IMG/VR virus record: IMGVR_UViG_3300025929_000003
Coordinates: 1 to 64,000 of that record
Length of the DNA stretch: 64,000 nt
Strand: one strand, 5' to 3'
Source of the DNA: a virus
Positions 25,086 to 32,784 of this stretch are shown here, in pieces. The notes under the pieces are model-generated. The model was given only the letters and a program-made list of their open reading frames with translations, was not told the origin of the DNA and did no database searches. The position numbers and the translations under genes are program-made. Positions within the stretch are counted from its first letter, which is position 1. Each line of letters opens with the position of its first letter.

Positions 25086-25691
25086 ATGAAGATATTTAAA
25101 CAACAGCCAATAGATTTAATAAGGGTTAGGATTTACAAAGATAACGAACACGTTAAATATTTAAACCTCTGTGATACGACCGCTGACGAAGTTTTAGAAA
25201 TGTGTAAGCAAGTTATTTTAAAACAAAACCTTTCTCCTTTTGCAACAGGCAAAAGAACGTCCATAGAGGTTAGGGAGGCTAAAGGGGCTAAGAATGGCAA
25301 AGCGCAATCTATACCATTTAAAGGGCTTGAAGTTGACGAAACCTATGAATTAATATTAAACGCCATAGAACAAGAAAGTAATCACTTTTCAGTAACACCC
25401 CCACCCGAAAGCAAGCGCAGAGAAACAGAATGTGAAGATATTGTAACAACCCTTAATAACGACATAGCCGCAAGCGGGTTGGATTTATCGTTTACATACT
25501 CAACAGATGGGTATTACCAAGCGATATGTTTTAATGATACTGTTTTGTGGAGTACGGATAATGACGAAAGAGATTTTGACGAAGATACCCAAGAATATAT
25601 TCCGTTGCTTACTCATATCATCGCACAATATCAAGATATTTTTGGTGAGATGAGTAAGTTAAACGAACGTTTTTTAGAGCGATTGAGATGA
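25086..25691 (+). CDS. Hypothetical protein, 201 aa
   Basis: An alpha/beta N-terminal half with basic linker (about 85-115) and an acidic C-terminal half rich in aromatic residues (DLSFTYSTDGYYQAICFND). No known domain recognised. Its stop overlaps the next ATG (ATGA). Confidence 0.65.
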   Translation: MKIFKQQPIDLIRVRIYKDNEHVKYLNLCDTTADEVLEMCKQVILKQNLSPFATGKRTSIEVREAKGAKNGKAQSIPFKGLEVDETYELILNAIEQESNHFSVTPPPESKRRETECEDIVTTLNNDIAASGLDLSFTYSTDGYYQAICFNDTVLWSTDNDERDFDEDTQEYIPLLTHIIAQYQDIFGEMSKLNERFLERLR

Positions 25692-25879
25692 ACAAATACG
25701 CCGCCACCCCCTGCAACATCAAAATGGTGTTAATGGCTAAAGACGTTAACGTTGAAAAGGTCTGCACCAACCTTTGGGAAGTTTACACCTTTGAACGGGA
25801 TATGCCCACTAAGTATAAACTGCAGTTCTCGGGCAAACCATATATTATAGCAACCTATTATTTAGACGCCATAAATTAA
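25688..25879 (+). CDS. Hypothetical protein, 63 aa
   Basis: Short protein with N-terminal helix and beta C-terminus (TKYKLQFSGKPYIIATYYLD). Overlaps the preceding stop by 4 nt. Unknown. Confidence 0.6.
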   Translation: MNKYAATPCNIKMVLMAKDVNVEKVCTNLWEVYTFERDMPTKYKLQFSGKPYIIATYYLDAIN

Positions 25880-25885
25880 ACAGTT

Positions 25886-26068
25886 ATGAATATTCAAAGC
25901 ATTAATGGTGATATTAAACTAATTGAACAAGCAATCGGCTTAATAGAAAAAACAGAAAATTACCTGCATTTTAGGAAAAGCCACTTAGTAATGGAATTGT
26001 GTGAGCAGGTAAACGTTTTAAAAGAAAAAAGAGATAGGCAGATACAGGTTATTAACCAGTTAACTTAA
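25886..26068 (+). CDS. Small helical protein, 60 aa
   Basis: Almost entirely helical and probably coiled coil (GDIKLIEQAIGLIEKTENYL, then CEQVNVLKEKRDRQIQVI). Six-nt gap to the previous gene. Unknown role. Confidence 0.6.
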   Translation: MNIQSINGDIKLIEQAIGLIEKTENYLHFRKSHLVMELCEQVNVLKEKRDRQIQVINQLT

Positions 26069-26074
26069 AATGGT

Positions 26075-26272
26075 ATGCTAATTAACGGCAAAGAATTAAG
26101 TTCACATGATAATGGTAATATTATATACTATGATCACATTTTAATTAAATCTGTAAGCCACCCTAAACTAAATGAGTATAGCACTTTTGAACAATGGGTG
26201 GAGCACATAAACAACAATCCCGAATTTTGCGGATGCAAGTATCATTCTATAATGAAAGGGCATTGCAAGTGA
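26075..26272 (+). CDS. Hypothetical protein, 65 aa
   Basis: Short beta-rich start (MLINGKELSSHDNGNIIYYD) and a His/Cys-rich end (CGCKYHSIMKGHCK) that could bind metal. Its TGA overlaps a GTG of the next frame (GTGA). Confidence 0.55.
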   Translation: MLINGKELSSHDNGNIIYYDHILIKSVSHPKLNEYSTFEQWVEHINNNPEFCGCKYHSIMKGHCK

Positions 26273-26412
26273 TTAAAAAAGAAAAATATATCATTCACTT
26301 TAGGGAAGAAAAAGCCTTGTTTTTTAAAGTGATAAAACAAAAACATTTTTACGCTGGGTTTACCTGCAAAATAAATAAACCCCAAACCCAACAACATGAA
26401 AAGCTTGATTAA
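26269..26412 (+). CDS. Small basic protein, 47 aa, GTG start
   Basis: GTG at 26269 overlaps the preceding TGA. Reads IKKEKYIIHFREEKALFF and ends KPQTQQHEKLD, overlapping the next gene. Lys/Phe-rich, no domain. Start is inferred from the GTGA coupling; other in-frame starts lie upstream. Confidence 0.4.
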   Translation: MIKKEKYIIHFREEKALFFKVIKQKHFYAGFTCKINKPQTQQHEKLD

Positions 26413-26575
26413 AATATTGGAACAGTCGGTAAAAATACACGGCGCTAATACACCACTAAGCATAGGACACCTGCTGAACATAGCAAAGATGTGCGAACAA
26501 ATGGAGGGCGACAGTCAAGACACCACCACAATTGAGCAGCAATATTTTGAAGAAACAACTAAATACGGCAGCTGA
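26396..26575 (+). CDS. Small helical protein, 59 aa
   Basis: MKSLIKILEQSVKIHGANTP start, then a second helix and an acidic Thr/Gln-rich end. Its TGA overlaps the next ATG (TGATG). Function unknown. Confidence 0.6.
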   Translation: MKSLIKILEQSVKIHGANTPLSIGHLLNIAKMCEQMEGDSQDTTTIEQQYFEETTKYGS

Positions 26576-26751
26576 TGAAACCCCAACAAAATCTAACCCA
26601 AATAGCCATAGGACACCTACACCCACGACGTGAAATTCGCTTTTGGCAAGCCTACCGCGGCGCCCTTTGCATTGACGAAAACAACTCAATCGCCATATTG
26701 AGGGCGAAGTATAAAGGAATGCCTAACATTACATTTAAATCTGTACGCTGA
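26575..26751 (+). CDS. Hypothetical protein, 58 aa
   Basis: Contains HPRREIRFWQAYRGALCID, an Arg/aromatic helix. Overlaps both neighbours by one base, in a chain of coupled small genes. Unknown. Confidence 0.55.
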   Translation: MKPQQNLTQIAIGHLHPRREIRFWQAYRGALCIDENNSIAILRAKYKGMPNITFKSVR

Positions 26752-27149
26752 TGAAAACCATTAAAATAAGGATACCCGACAATTTATCGGGCGAGAAAGA
26801 AGCGTTTGCAATTGGTAAACAACTGGCTAAAAAGTCTCTTAGTGGTGGCGGACAAAACAAAGATGTCAAACGCCTGGGTAATCAGATAGATGTTATTGAT
26901 TTGCAAACTACCATTATAGTAGAAAGGTTCTCAACCGAGAAGCCTATAATCATGCAAACTTGTAACGTTTGTAACTGCGAATATCAATCTGATATGGCTA
27001 AACATTATTACCACAATTACGGCGGTAAAAGAGTTAAACGAAGCGTTTGCTCTGCCGATTGCGTTCAATTTATGGTAGATAACTTTGGTGCGAGGATACA
27101 AAAGTCAGCCTCGAAACTACCGCACCCAATTAATTATTTTAACAGATAA
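26751..27149 (+). CDS. Zinc-finger-like protein, 132 aa
   Basis: The N-terminal half is alpha/beta and basic (GEKEAFAIGKQLAKKSLSGG). The C-terminal half has a Cys/His cluster: CNVCNCEY (about 73-80), a Tyr/His-rich KHYYHNYGG, then CSADC (about 100-104), enough for a treble-clef or single zinc site. A nucleic-acid role is plausible. Overlaps the previous stop (TGATG). Confidence 0.65.
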   Translation: MKTIKIRIPDNLSGEKEAFAIGKQLAKKSLSGGGQNKDVKRLGNQIDVIDLQTTIIVERFSTEKPIIMQTCNVCNCEYQSDMAKHYYHNYGGKRVKRSVCSADCVQFMVDNFGARIQKSASKLPHPINYFNR

Positions 27150-27153
27150 CACC

Positions 27154-27276
27154 ATGAACATACTACTGCAAAGCGATTACAACCCCGCACAGCTACTTAA
27201 ACAGGTCTCCCTAAACAATACCCGCCTGAGCGATTTGGTGGCGTCAGAGATAAGGAAACAGCACTTAAAACGATAA
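27154..27276 (+). CDS. Small protein, 40 aa
   Basis: Starts at ATG 27154 after the previous stop and reads NILLQSDYNPAQLLKQVSLN, ending QHLKR. The frame is open further upstream but would overlap the zinc-finger gene. It lies five bases before the ATPase gene. Confidence 0.5.
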   Translation: MNILLQSDYNPAQLLKQVSLNNTRLSDLVASEIRKQHLKR

Positions 27277-27281
27277 ATACC

Positions 27282-28655
27282 ATGCAATACCTAAAGATTA
27301 AGAACAAAGGCGAATTGGATATTCGCCTGATATGCCTAATGGGTGCCAGTACCAAAACTGATGACCCTACAAAGCTGGGACAATTTGGCACAGGGCTTAA
27401 ATATGCCATTAGCTACCTGTTACGCAATAAAATAGATTTCAGGCTATTCTGCGGCAAGAAAGAGGTGTTATTTACCATTGTGCCTACCACCATTGCGGGT
27501 AAGGATTTCGAGGAGATATATTGTGATGGGCAAACCATGAATATTACCACACAATACGGCTATCAATGGCAGGCGTGGGAAGCCATGAGGGAAATATGGT
27601 GCAACGCTACCGACGAGGGCGCAGATCGCAAATCTATTATGTCTGACCGTTCACATACCCACGGCGCAGCGGGACACACCACGTTTTACATTGGCATAAC
27701 CGAGGCTATACAGGGTGTTTTGGATAAGTGGAATGAATACTTTTTAAAAGCCAAACCTTTGTTTAGCAATGAACAGTATGCTATTTACCCAAACACAGGT
27801 AAACTAAAACTATACAAAAACAGTGTGCTTATTTACGAAAGTAGCTACGCTGAAAGCCTGTTTGCCTACGATATAAAAGAAGCCAATCTGAATGAGTTAC
27901 GCCAGTTTATGGGTAGCTATGAGTATTCAGTAGGTTGCGCGTTGCTATCATCCAATAGGGAGGTAATCGCTAAAGTTATGGAGGCTATTAAAAGCAGTGC
28001 TAAAGTTATAGAGGCAACCCTGAATTGGGACTATGTGCCAGGCAAAACCGAAACCGTTAAAGAGATATTCTCGGGTTATTTATTCCTGCACCCACAAAGC
28101 AATTCTAAAGCCGCCAGCGCAAGTAGCGTAATCGTTAACCAAAGCCTGTACAACCTGCTTAAAAAGTATAATCTGCCCTGTGAGCGAGTTGAAATATCTC
28201 GGGGTGGTTACTATGGTGGGGGGGGTATTGGTTACGGTGACAAGGCTGATATGAAGTATAAAGAGATACTTAACCGTGATCTGCAAAAGAAGATTGAGGC
28301 AATAGCTGAAAAATACCATTCGGGCATGACATTTAAAATCGTGTCTCCATTGGGTGATAGTTTTGATTTATTGGTAGAGGGTGGTTATTCAAAGACCGTG
28401 CTATTCAGCACTTCGTTACTTAACCTGTCAGCCGCCGACCTTGAAAGCACGGTGCTTATAGGTATTATGCACACACAGGAAGAAAACATATTTAAAGCCT
28501 TTAAACGCCTTGTTAAGTCGGTTATGGGAAACCGTAACTTTAAGAAGATAATATTCGGTAGGAACATTGGTACAGGCGAACCAGCCAAGTATCTGCCACC
28601 TGTGAACGAAACCGCATTGGCTGATATTAGCCTTGACGAAGATTTACCCTTTTGA
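27282..28655 (+). CDS. GHKL-type ATPase with permuted motif order
   Basis: 457 residues. Near the N-terminus, MGASTKTDDPTKLGQFGTGLKYA-type sequence holds a GHKL lid and G2 box (LGQFGTGLK, 32-40). At 104-113 comes EIWCNATDEG, an N-box (E-x3-N-x2-D). Normal GHKL proteins (Hsp90, MutL, gyrase B, MORC) have the N-box first, so this looks circularly permuted. The central ~230 residues are alpha/beta and unassigned; the protein ends ISLDEDLPF, an SSB-like tip. It may be an ATP-driven chaperone or DNA-handling protein. Start ATG follows the previous stop by 5 nt. Confidence 0.7.
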   Translation: MQYLKIKNKGELDIRLICLMGASTKTDDPTKLGQFGTGLKYAISYLLRNKIDFRLFCGKKEVLFTIVPTTIAGKDFEEIYCDGQTMNITTQYGYQWQAWEAMREIWCNATDEGADRKSIMSDRSHTHGAAGHTTFYIGITEAIQGVLDKWNEYFLKAKPLFSNEQYAIYPNTGKLKLYKNSVLIYESSYAESLFAYDIKEANLNELRQFMGSYEYSVGCALLSSNREVIAKVMEAIKSSAKVIEATLNWDYVPGKTETVKEIFSGYLFLHPQSNSKAASASSVIVNQSLYNLLKKYNLPCERVEISRGGYYGGGGIGYGDKADMKYKEILNRDLQKKIEAIAEKYHSGMTFKIVSPLGDSFDLLVEGGYSKTVLFSTSLLNLSAADLESTVLIGIMHTQEENIFKAFKRLVKSVMGNRNFKKIIFGRNIGTGEPAKYLPPVNETALADISLDEDLPF

Positions 28656-28657
28656 TT

Positions 28658-28738
28658 ATGAATTGGATACCAGACGAAAACATCGAGATTATCGACCCAC
28701 CCGTGGATGACAGCCACTTAGACCAGCTATGGGATTAA
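28658..28738 (+). CDS. Tiny acidic peptide, 26 aa
   Basis: MNWIPDENIEIIDPPVDDSH start, net negative. ATG two nt after the ATPase stop; its end overlaps the next frame by 10 nt. Translation is plausible from spacing only. Confidence 0.4.
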   Translation: MNWIPDENIEIIDPPVDDSHLDQLWD

Positions 28739-28815
28739 CCATCGCCCTGCTCCTATGGTTCACCATACCGATATTAGTTTGGGCTTACCACCTGATTAGA
28801 AAATTGTTTAAATAA
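28729..28815 (+). CDS. Single-pass membrane peptide, 28 aa
   Basis: TIALLLWFTIPILVWAYHL is one strong transmembrane segment with a basic tail (RKLFK) that should face the cytoplasm. Overlaps the 26-residue frame. Candidate small membrane effector. Confidence 0.45.
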   Translation: MGLTIALLLWFTIPILVWAYHLIRKLFK

Positions 28816-28821
28816 CTAACC

Positions 28822-29118
28822 ATGAAAACAAATCGAATTAAAGATACTGTTGTACCGCAGGGCAACTATTTTAAACTAAACATAGTACCCACAGCCCCTA
28901 AGCCTGACGTTCACATCTCCGAAAAGGAAATGGCGCTTTACAATTACGTTAGGCTAAAGATAGCCTACCAGCAAAACGAGGTTGAGGGGATGGTGAATGC
29001 CATAAGGCACAAACAGGAACTAAAGGCGATACGGTTTAACAACATCGCTACCCGATCAATCTGCGGCGCAATGGCTTTGGCTATTATTGGTATTATCGTT
29101 AAACATGTTCTTTTATAG
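28822..29118 (+). CDS. C-terminally anchored membrane protein, 98 aa
   Basis: Soluble basic/charged N-terminus with a helix (SEKEMALYNYVRLKIAYQ), ending in one hydrophobic segment (about 76-97: GAMALAIIGIIVKHVLL), i.e. a tail-anchored topology. Function unknown. Confidence 0.6.
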   Translation: MKTNRIKDTVVPQGNYFKLNIVPTAPKPDVHISEKEMALYNYVRLKIAYQQNEVEGMVNAIRHKQELKAIRFNNIATRSICGAMALAIIGIIVKHVLL

Positions 29119-29126
29119 ATAGTGCC

Positions 29127-29378
29127 ATGAACAAAGAACTATTCACCTACCACCTGTGCGACAACGGCGGGGCTAACACCATTCAACTACCGATACTCTT
29201 AGGCATTCGTACCCAGTTTGAACACGAGTATGGGCGCTACGAGGTGCAAAGCATCACTAAGCGGGACGGTGAGGTAGTGGTGATGTGCGAACGGACGTTA
29301 ACCACTACCTACCTGATTGACCACTTCGATAAAAGCGCCGAGGGTGTTCAACTAACCAAAGGCGCTGATTTTACTTAA
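29127..29378 (+). CDS. Hypothetical protein, 83 aa
   Basis: Beta-rich protein (TQFEHEYGRYEVQSITKRDG, then VVVMCERTLTTTYLI). No domain recognised. Spaced 8 nt after the membrane protein. Confidence 0.6.
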   Translation: MNKELFTYHLCDNGGANTIQLPILLGIRTQFEHEYGRYEVQSITKRDGEVVVMCERTLTTTYLIDHFDKSAEGVQLTKGADFT

Positions 29379-29390
29379 AAACTTAAAACG

Positions 29391-29597
29391 ATGGAAAACG
29401 AAGGAATTGAAATAAGACCACTTGAAAGCATTGTATCTGATATTAGAGACACCATTAAAATACTTAATGGCTTAATCAGAGAAGCTAATGACAAGGCATT
29501 AAAGGTAACGTTTACACAAGCGTTTCACCCCATGCAACAATACAAGCCTGAAAACATAAACGCACCCTTTGAGGTGAAGTTTACTAAAGAGTACTAA
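29391..29597 (+). CDS. Hypothetical protein, 68 aa
   Basis: Helical N-terminus (ESIVSDIRDTIKILNGLIRE) and strand-rich end. Stop lies 1 nt before the lipoprotein ATG. Confidence 0.6.
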   Translation: MENEGIEIRPLESIVSDIRDTIKILNGLIREANDKALKVTFTQAFHPMQQYKPENINAPFEVKFTKEY

Positions 29598-29598
29598 C

Positions 29599-29730
29599 AT
29601 GAAACGACCCCTAACCCACCACATCGCCCTATGGCTTGCAATGGCACTTGTGTGCCTCGCCGTAGCCTCCTGTGGCTTAGTCCACAAAGTAACACGTACT
29701 AACCCGGCAACCAGTTGCCCTAAATGGTAA
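29599..29730 (+). CDS. Small lipoprotein, 43 aa
   Basis: Basic start MKRPLTHH, hydrophobic core ALWLAMALVCLAV and a lipobox AVASC with Gly after the Cys (about residue 25), then a short polar tail. This is a type II signal peptide, so the mature ~19-residue lipopeptide would sit in the host envelope. Comparable tiny phage lipoproteins act in superinfection exclusion or lysis; that is an analogy only. Confidence 0.65.
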   Translation: MKRPLTHHIALWLAMALVCLAVASCGLVHKVTRTNPATSCPKW

Positions 29731-29737
29731 AAAAAAG

Positions 29738-29950
29738 ATGAAAGTACCACATAACCTAAGTGGCATGTATTTCCGTGCCCAAAACGAAGAAACCGGCAAA
29801 TGGGAAAGCGTTTGCTTTGAAGATTTAAGCGAGAAACAGATGGATGAGCAACTTAACCAACGCTCGGAGGAATGGATAAAAAGTCTTGCTAAGCAATTAG
29901 CAAACAAGTTGCACCAAATAGGTGTAGAGTTTGAAATTTTTGCAGAGTAA
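29738..29950 (+). CDS. Hypothetical protein, 70 aa
   Basis: Contains SGMYFRAQNEETGKWESVCF then an acidic/helical C-terminus (KSLAKQLANKLHQIGVEF). Last gene before the first paralogous RNA element. Unknown. Confidence 0.6.
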   Translation: MKVPHNLSGMYFRAQNEETGKWESVCFEDLSEKQMDEQLNQRSEEWIKSLAKQLANKLHQIGVEFEIFAE

Positions 29951-29951
29951 C

Positions 29952-29980
29952 TTGCCAATTAAATAAAAACATTATATTTG
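29952..29980 (+). promoter_or_regulatory. Promoter of RNA element A
   Basis: TTG (29952-29954), N18, TATATTTG (29973-29980). The sequence from the -7 box onward (TATATTTGCAGTGTTAAAAG) closely matches that of element B at 38690, so promoter and RNA 5' end are conserved together. Confidence 0.75.
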
Positions 29981-29986
29981 CAGTGT

Positions 29987-30101
29987 TAAAAGAGGTCATG
30001 CGAGGCCGCCAATAACAAAGCAGTAATTAAGACAAACCAAATAAATATTACCCGTTCTTGTAGGTGGCCTCGCAAATGTTGACCTCTTGAACGGGTTTTT
30101 A
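29987..30101 (+). ncRNA. RNA element A: long-helix pseudoknot RNA with terminator
   Basis: Helix 1 AAGAGGTCA (29990-29998) / TGACCTCTT (30080-30088). After a 1/6-nt internal loop comes helix 2 GCGAGGCCGCC (30000-30010) / GGTGGCCTCGC (30063-30073). The 52-nt apical loop contains ACCCGTTC (30050-30057), which pairs with GAACGGGT (30089-30096), directly 3' of helix 1 and followed by a T-run. The outcome is a pseudoknot or an attenuator. It lies between a 70-residue gene and a winged-helix gene. Same design as the element at 38701. Confidence 0.75.
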
Positions 30102-30113
30102 TTTGGTCAAAAA

Positions 30114-30893
30114 TTGAGATATTGTTCAACACCTTACGCTAAGTACTTATATCTGCCATTACAGGTGATTAGAGACGCTGTGGCGAATAATTATCTCGAT
30201 AGCTTATGCTACTTCATTTGGATGAGAAACTTACACCAGCGGCCTGTAATTTACCATTACTCACTACGCAAGATTGCCGCCAAATTAAAAGCAAGCCCGA
30301 CCACTATTAAAACGCATATCGAAAGGCTGGAAAGATTAGGTTTGGTTACCCGCCACAACGGGCACTTATACCTTAAATCAACACACCAGTTTTTCAGGGA
30401 ACGCACCTCACCTATGGTTGCCGTAGGTATTGCCGATAACAAGCAACAACAAATCGCTTATCTGCGCTTCCCTTTATTTAAACGTAACCTACATACTCAA
30501 TATAAAAAGGTCAACCAAAAGAACAACGTCTTACAATTGCTCCAAGGTGCCAATCTGTCCTATAAGGCTACCATAGCCGCTATTCGACAGTCTAAGCGCC
30601 TTAACTTAAAAACGCTTGAAAGTTCTTTAGACACCGATTTTACACTGAGTAATAAAAAGATAGGAATATTAACCAATCGCTCAACCAGCACCGCTATTAA
30701 GATTCAGAAAGCCTTTAACACCCTCGGACTTATCAAGTCATTCAGGCGGGTTAAACTATTGCTTACAGGTCATAACAGGCGGTCATTCTTTGAACTTAAC
30801 CTTAACGCCAGTTACTTCCTGTCCAACAAGGGTTGTGTTTATCAAAGGCTGAGCAATGGTTTTATATTTCAGGATAAAGGAGCAATTGTATGA
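30114..30893 (+). CDS. Winged-helix regulatory or replication protein, ~259 aa
   Basis: The region about 50-80 (SLRKIAAKLKASPTTIKTHI, then ERLERLGLVTRH) is a winged-helix HTH; the C-terminal part is basic. A second HTH-like stretch occurs around TNRSTSTAIKIQKAFNTLGL (about 205-224). There is no ATG: the frame opens with TTG 30087, which lies inside the terminator of RNA element A, so I use TTG 30114; GTG 30165 is an alternative. The gene may be controlled by the RNA element just upstream. Confidence 0.7.
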   Translation: MRYCSTPYAKYLYLPLQVIRDAVANNYLDSLCYFIWMRNLHQRPVIYHYSLRKIAAKLKASPTTIKTHIERLERLGLVTRHNGHLYLKSTHQFFRERTSPMVAVGIADNKQQQIAYLRFPLFKRNLHTQYKKVNQKNNVLQLLQGANLSYKATIAAIRQSKRLNLKTLESSLDTDFTLSNKKIGILTNRSTSTAIKIQKAFNTLGLIKSFRRVKLLLTGHNRRSFFELNLNASYFLSNKGCVYQRLSNGFIFQDKGAIV

Positions 30894-30926
30894 TTGCATT
30901 AATTGAACAGTAAACTTAACAACAAC

Positions 30927-31409
30927 ATGATAACAGAAGTAGACAACTACCGTGGGTATGAGATACGTTTCGATACCAACAATGAAACATTTAGGTGCGA
31001 TATAGACGATAGCCGTTCGGTTAAAAAGTCATACACTGCCATTAAAACATTTATTGATGAATGGCTGAAAGATAACGCCAACTTTAAAAAGTTTAAGGTT
31101 ATTTGTAACCCATTGTCAATGTATGGAGGCAAAGCTGGAACGATTATCGGTCAACGCAAAGATGGCAGATACTATCTTGAAACGCCAAGCGGTGTCAAAG
31201 AACAAGTTTCTGATTATAACCTAAAAGACCACTGGATACTGACCGATGAGGTGGCAGAAGCCCTAAAGGCAGCAAATCCCATCTTGGCTGAATTAAAAGC
31301 CTTAGATATCAAGGAAAGAACCCTTAAGGAGCAATTAACAGCCATTTACCAAAGCATCCCTGTTCAAACTTTAGAAGATTACAAAAAAGCTAATAGCGGG
31401 AGTTTTTAA
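30927..31409 (+). CDS. Hypothetical protein, 160 aa
   Basis: ATG 30927 preferred over a TTG eight codons upstream. N-terminal ~60 residues alpha/beta (YRGYEIRFDTNNETFRCDID), then a small beta domain (GTIIGQRKDGRYYLETPSG) like an SH3 or KOW fold, and a C-terminal coiled coil. No family recognised. Confidence 0.65.
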   Translation: MITEVDNYRGYEIRFDTNNETFRCDIDDSRSVKKSYTAIKTFIDEWLKDNANFKKFKVICNPLSMYGGKAGTIIGQRKDGRYYLETPSGVKEQVSDYNLKDHWILTDEVAEALKAANPILAELKALDIKERTLKEQLTAIYQSIPVQTLEDYKKANSGSF

Positions 31410-31411
31410 CC

Positions 31412-31594
31412 ATGAATAAACCACAAGTAACCAACGACGAAAGCCACGCCCAAGTGCGTGAGCAATCCTGTGTCTCCGACTGCTGCGGGGCTAAAGTAAT
31501 CAGGGAGCACTGCTTTAATGAAGTGTTTGAGCAGTTTTGTAAAAGATGTGGCAATCGATGTAGAGCAGTTGAACCTAAAAATCAAGAGTTATGA
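31412..31594 (+). CDS. Small zinc-ribbon protein, 60 aa
   Basis: CVSDCCGAKV and FCKRCGNRC give four or more Cys in zinc-ribbon spacing (about residues 20-51). ATGA overlap with the next gene. A nucleic-acid or regulator-binding role is plausible. Confidence 0.65.
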   Translation: MNKPQVTNDESHAQVREQSCVSDCCGAKVIREHCFNEVFEQFCKRCGNRCRAVEPKNQEL

Positions 31595-31917
31595 AATATC
31601 AATTACCCCGAGAGTTCGCCACTAAGTGGGTGGCGGCTTTAAGAGAATTCCCCGAACAAAAACACCATAAAGGTGAACTTCAAAACGCAAAAGACAGGAG
31701 TTGTTACTGTGCCATTGGTGTATCTTGTTTAGCTAATAATATAGACATATCCGATAACGGGATGTCGATGATAGTTGATGGCGAGAAAGTTGATTACTAT
31801 GAAAAGTTTATCTTTAAAGACCGACTGGCATACGAAATAGTTAATCTTAACGACCGCCAAGAACTCACATTTAATGAGATTGCCGACTGGATTGAAGCCA
31901 ATGTAGAGTTTGTATGA
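31591..31917 (+). CDS. Hypothetical protein, 108 aa
   Basis: Contains RSCYCAIGVSCLANNID, a Cys-rich motif I have a sense of from small phage proteins but cannot name, flanked by helices. Acidic C-terminus. Overlaps both neighbours by 4 nt. Confidence 0.65.
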   Translation: MKYQLPREFATKWVAALREFPEQKHHKGELQNAKDRSCYCAIGVSCLANNIDISDNGMSMIVDGEKVDYYEKFIFKDRLAYEIVNLNDRQELTFNEIADWIEANVEFV

Positions 31918-32069
31918 GAAAGCACGAACGCCTCCTTTGGGGCATACTATTCACATTGTTAGCCGTGGGCATCGCCCTGTCGGGCTTGCAGGTTTATTTA
32001 ATCAAACAACATCATAAAACTAATCAACATGAACCCAACACCACAACAAGTTCAAACGGTTATAGATAA
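31914..32069 (+). CDS. Single-pass membrane peptide, 51 aa
   Basis: One hydrophobic segment (LLWGILFTLLAVGIALSGL, about 7-25) after a basic N-terminus, then a polar His/Asn/Thr-rich tail. Overlaps the previous stop (ATGA) and the next gene by 41 nt in another frame. Confidence 0.5.
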   Translation: MRKHERLLWGILFTLLAVGIALSGLQVYLIKQHHKTNQHEPNTTTSSNGYR

Positions 32070-32430
32070 TCTTGAACAAGCTAATAAGATAGCAGAGTAT
32101 GACGCCCCTATTGATATGTTCTCCACTTACATAACCAATTATAACGTATGCGGTACACCTATGTGCCATGGCGGCTGGTATGCCTTAGTAACAAAATGCC
32201 ATCGTTATTCAGAGGGCGCAAGTGCCATGGCTGAGCACTTAGGATTTGACGATAGATTTGGATTGATGGATTGGGCGGAGAAAAACCCAACTATCTGGGG
32301 TAATAAAAGCGGTGGCTATATGTTTAGCGATGGTAGTTCTTTTAACCAACCACGTGATAGTGGTTTTACCCTGCAAACCATTATAGACCACTGGAAACAA
32401 GTAAAAACCAACTTAGAAAAAGCACAATAA
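32029..32430 (+). CDS. Hypothetical protein, 133 aa
   Basis: Cys/Gly/Trp-rich centre (YNVCGTPMCHGGWYALV, about 39-55) that may bind metal, then mixed alpha/beta with aromatic-rich C-terminal half. No family named. Confidence 0.65.
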   Translation: MNPTPQQVQTVIDNLEQANKIAEYDAPIDMFSTYITNYNVCGTPMCHGGWYALVTKCHRYSEGASAMAEHLGFDDRFGLMDWAEKNPTIWGNKSGGYMFSDGSSFNQPRDSGFTLQTIIDHWKQVKTNLEKAQ

Positions 32431-32434
32431 CACC

Positions 32435-32773
32435 ATGCCAAAGTACGAAACCATCATCGCCGGAGACCAGGTTCTCGTCAGCGACCGCCTGCAGGGCTTT
32501 AAACTATTCCAAAAGAACTCCACTATGGTTAGCTACCTTGGGGTGTCCGACACCGAGATATTCGCTCAGTTCGCCAAAGGTGGCGCAGGGCTTATCTATA
32601 AGGATGTGCCAGCGGATGTTATTGAAGCAGCCGTTAGAGCCCCGTCAACAGGCACATTCATTCACGCCGAGTTAAAAGGCAAGTACGACACCGAACCTAC
32701 GGAAACCTACGCCATTGAGTTGGTAGAGGATTTGGAGGGCGAAGAGTTTGGGGATGATTATTTGCCTATTTAA
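32435..32773 (+). CDS. Hypothetical protein, 112 aa
   Basis: N-terminal ~65 residues beta-rich (GDQVLVSDRLQGFKLFQKN), a middle helix, and an acidic C-terminus EEFGDDYLPI. The gene's DNA is slightly richer in GC than neighbours. Unknown. Last gene before the tRNA-like element. Confidence 0.6.
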   Translation: MPKYETIIAGDQVLVSDRLQGFKLFQKNSTMVSYLGVSDTEIFAQFAKGGAGLIYKDVPADVIEAAVRAPSTGTFIHAELKGKYDTEPTETYAIELVEDLEGEEFGDDYLPI

Positions 32774-32784
32774 AAGAAACGGTT

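Noticed and set aside
30087-30113. TTG start at 30087 for the winged-helix gene
   Set aside because: It overlaps the terminator of RNA element A; a start at 30114 or 30165 is more plausible.
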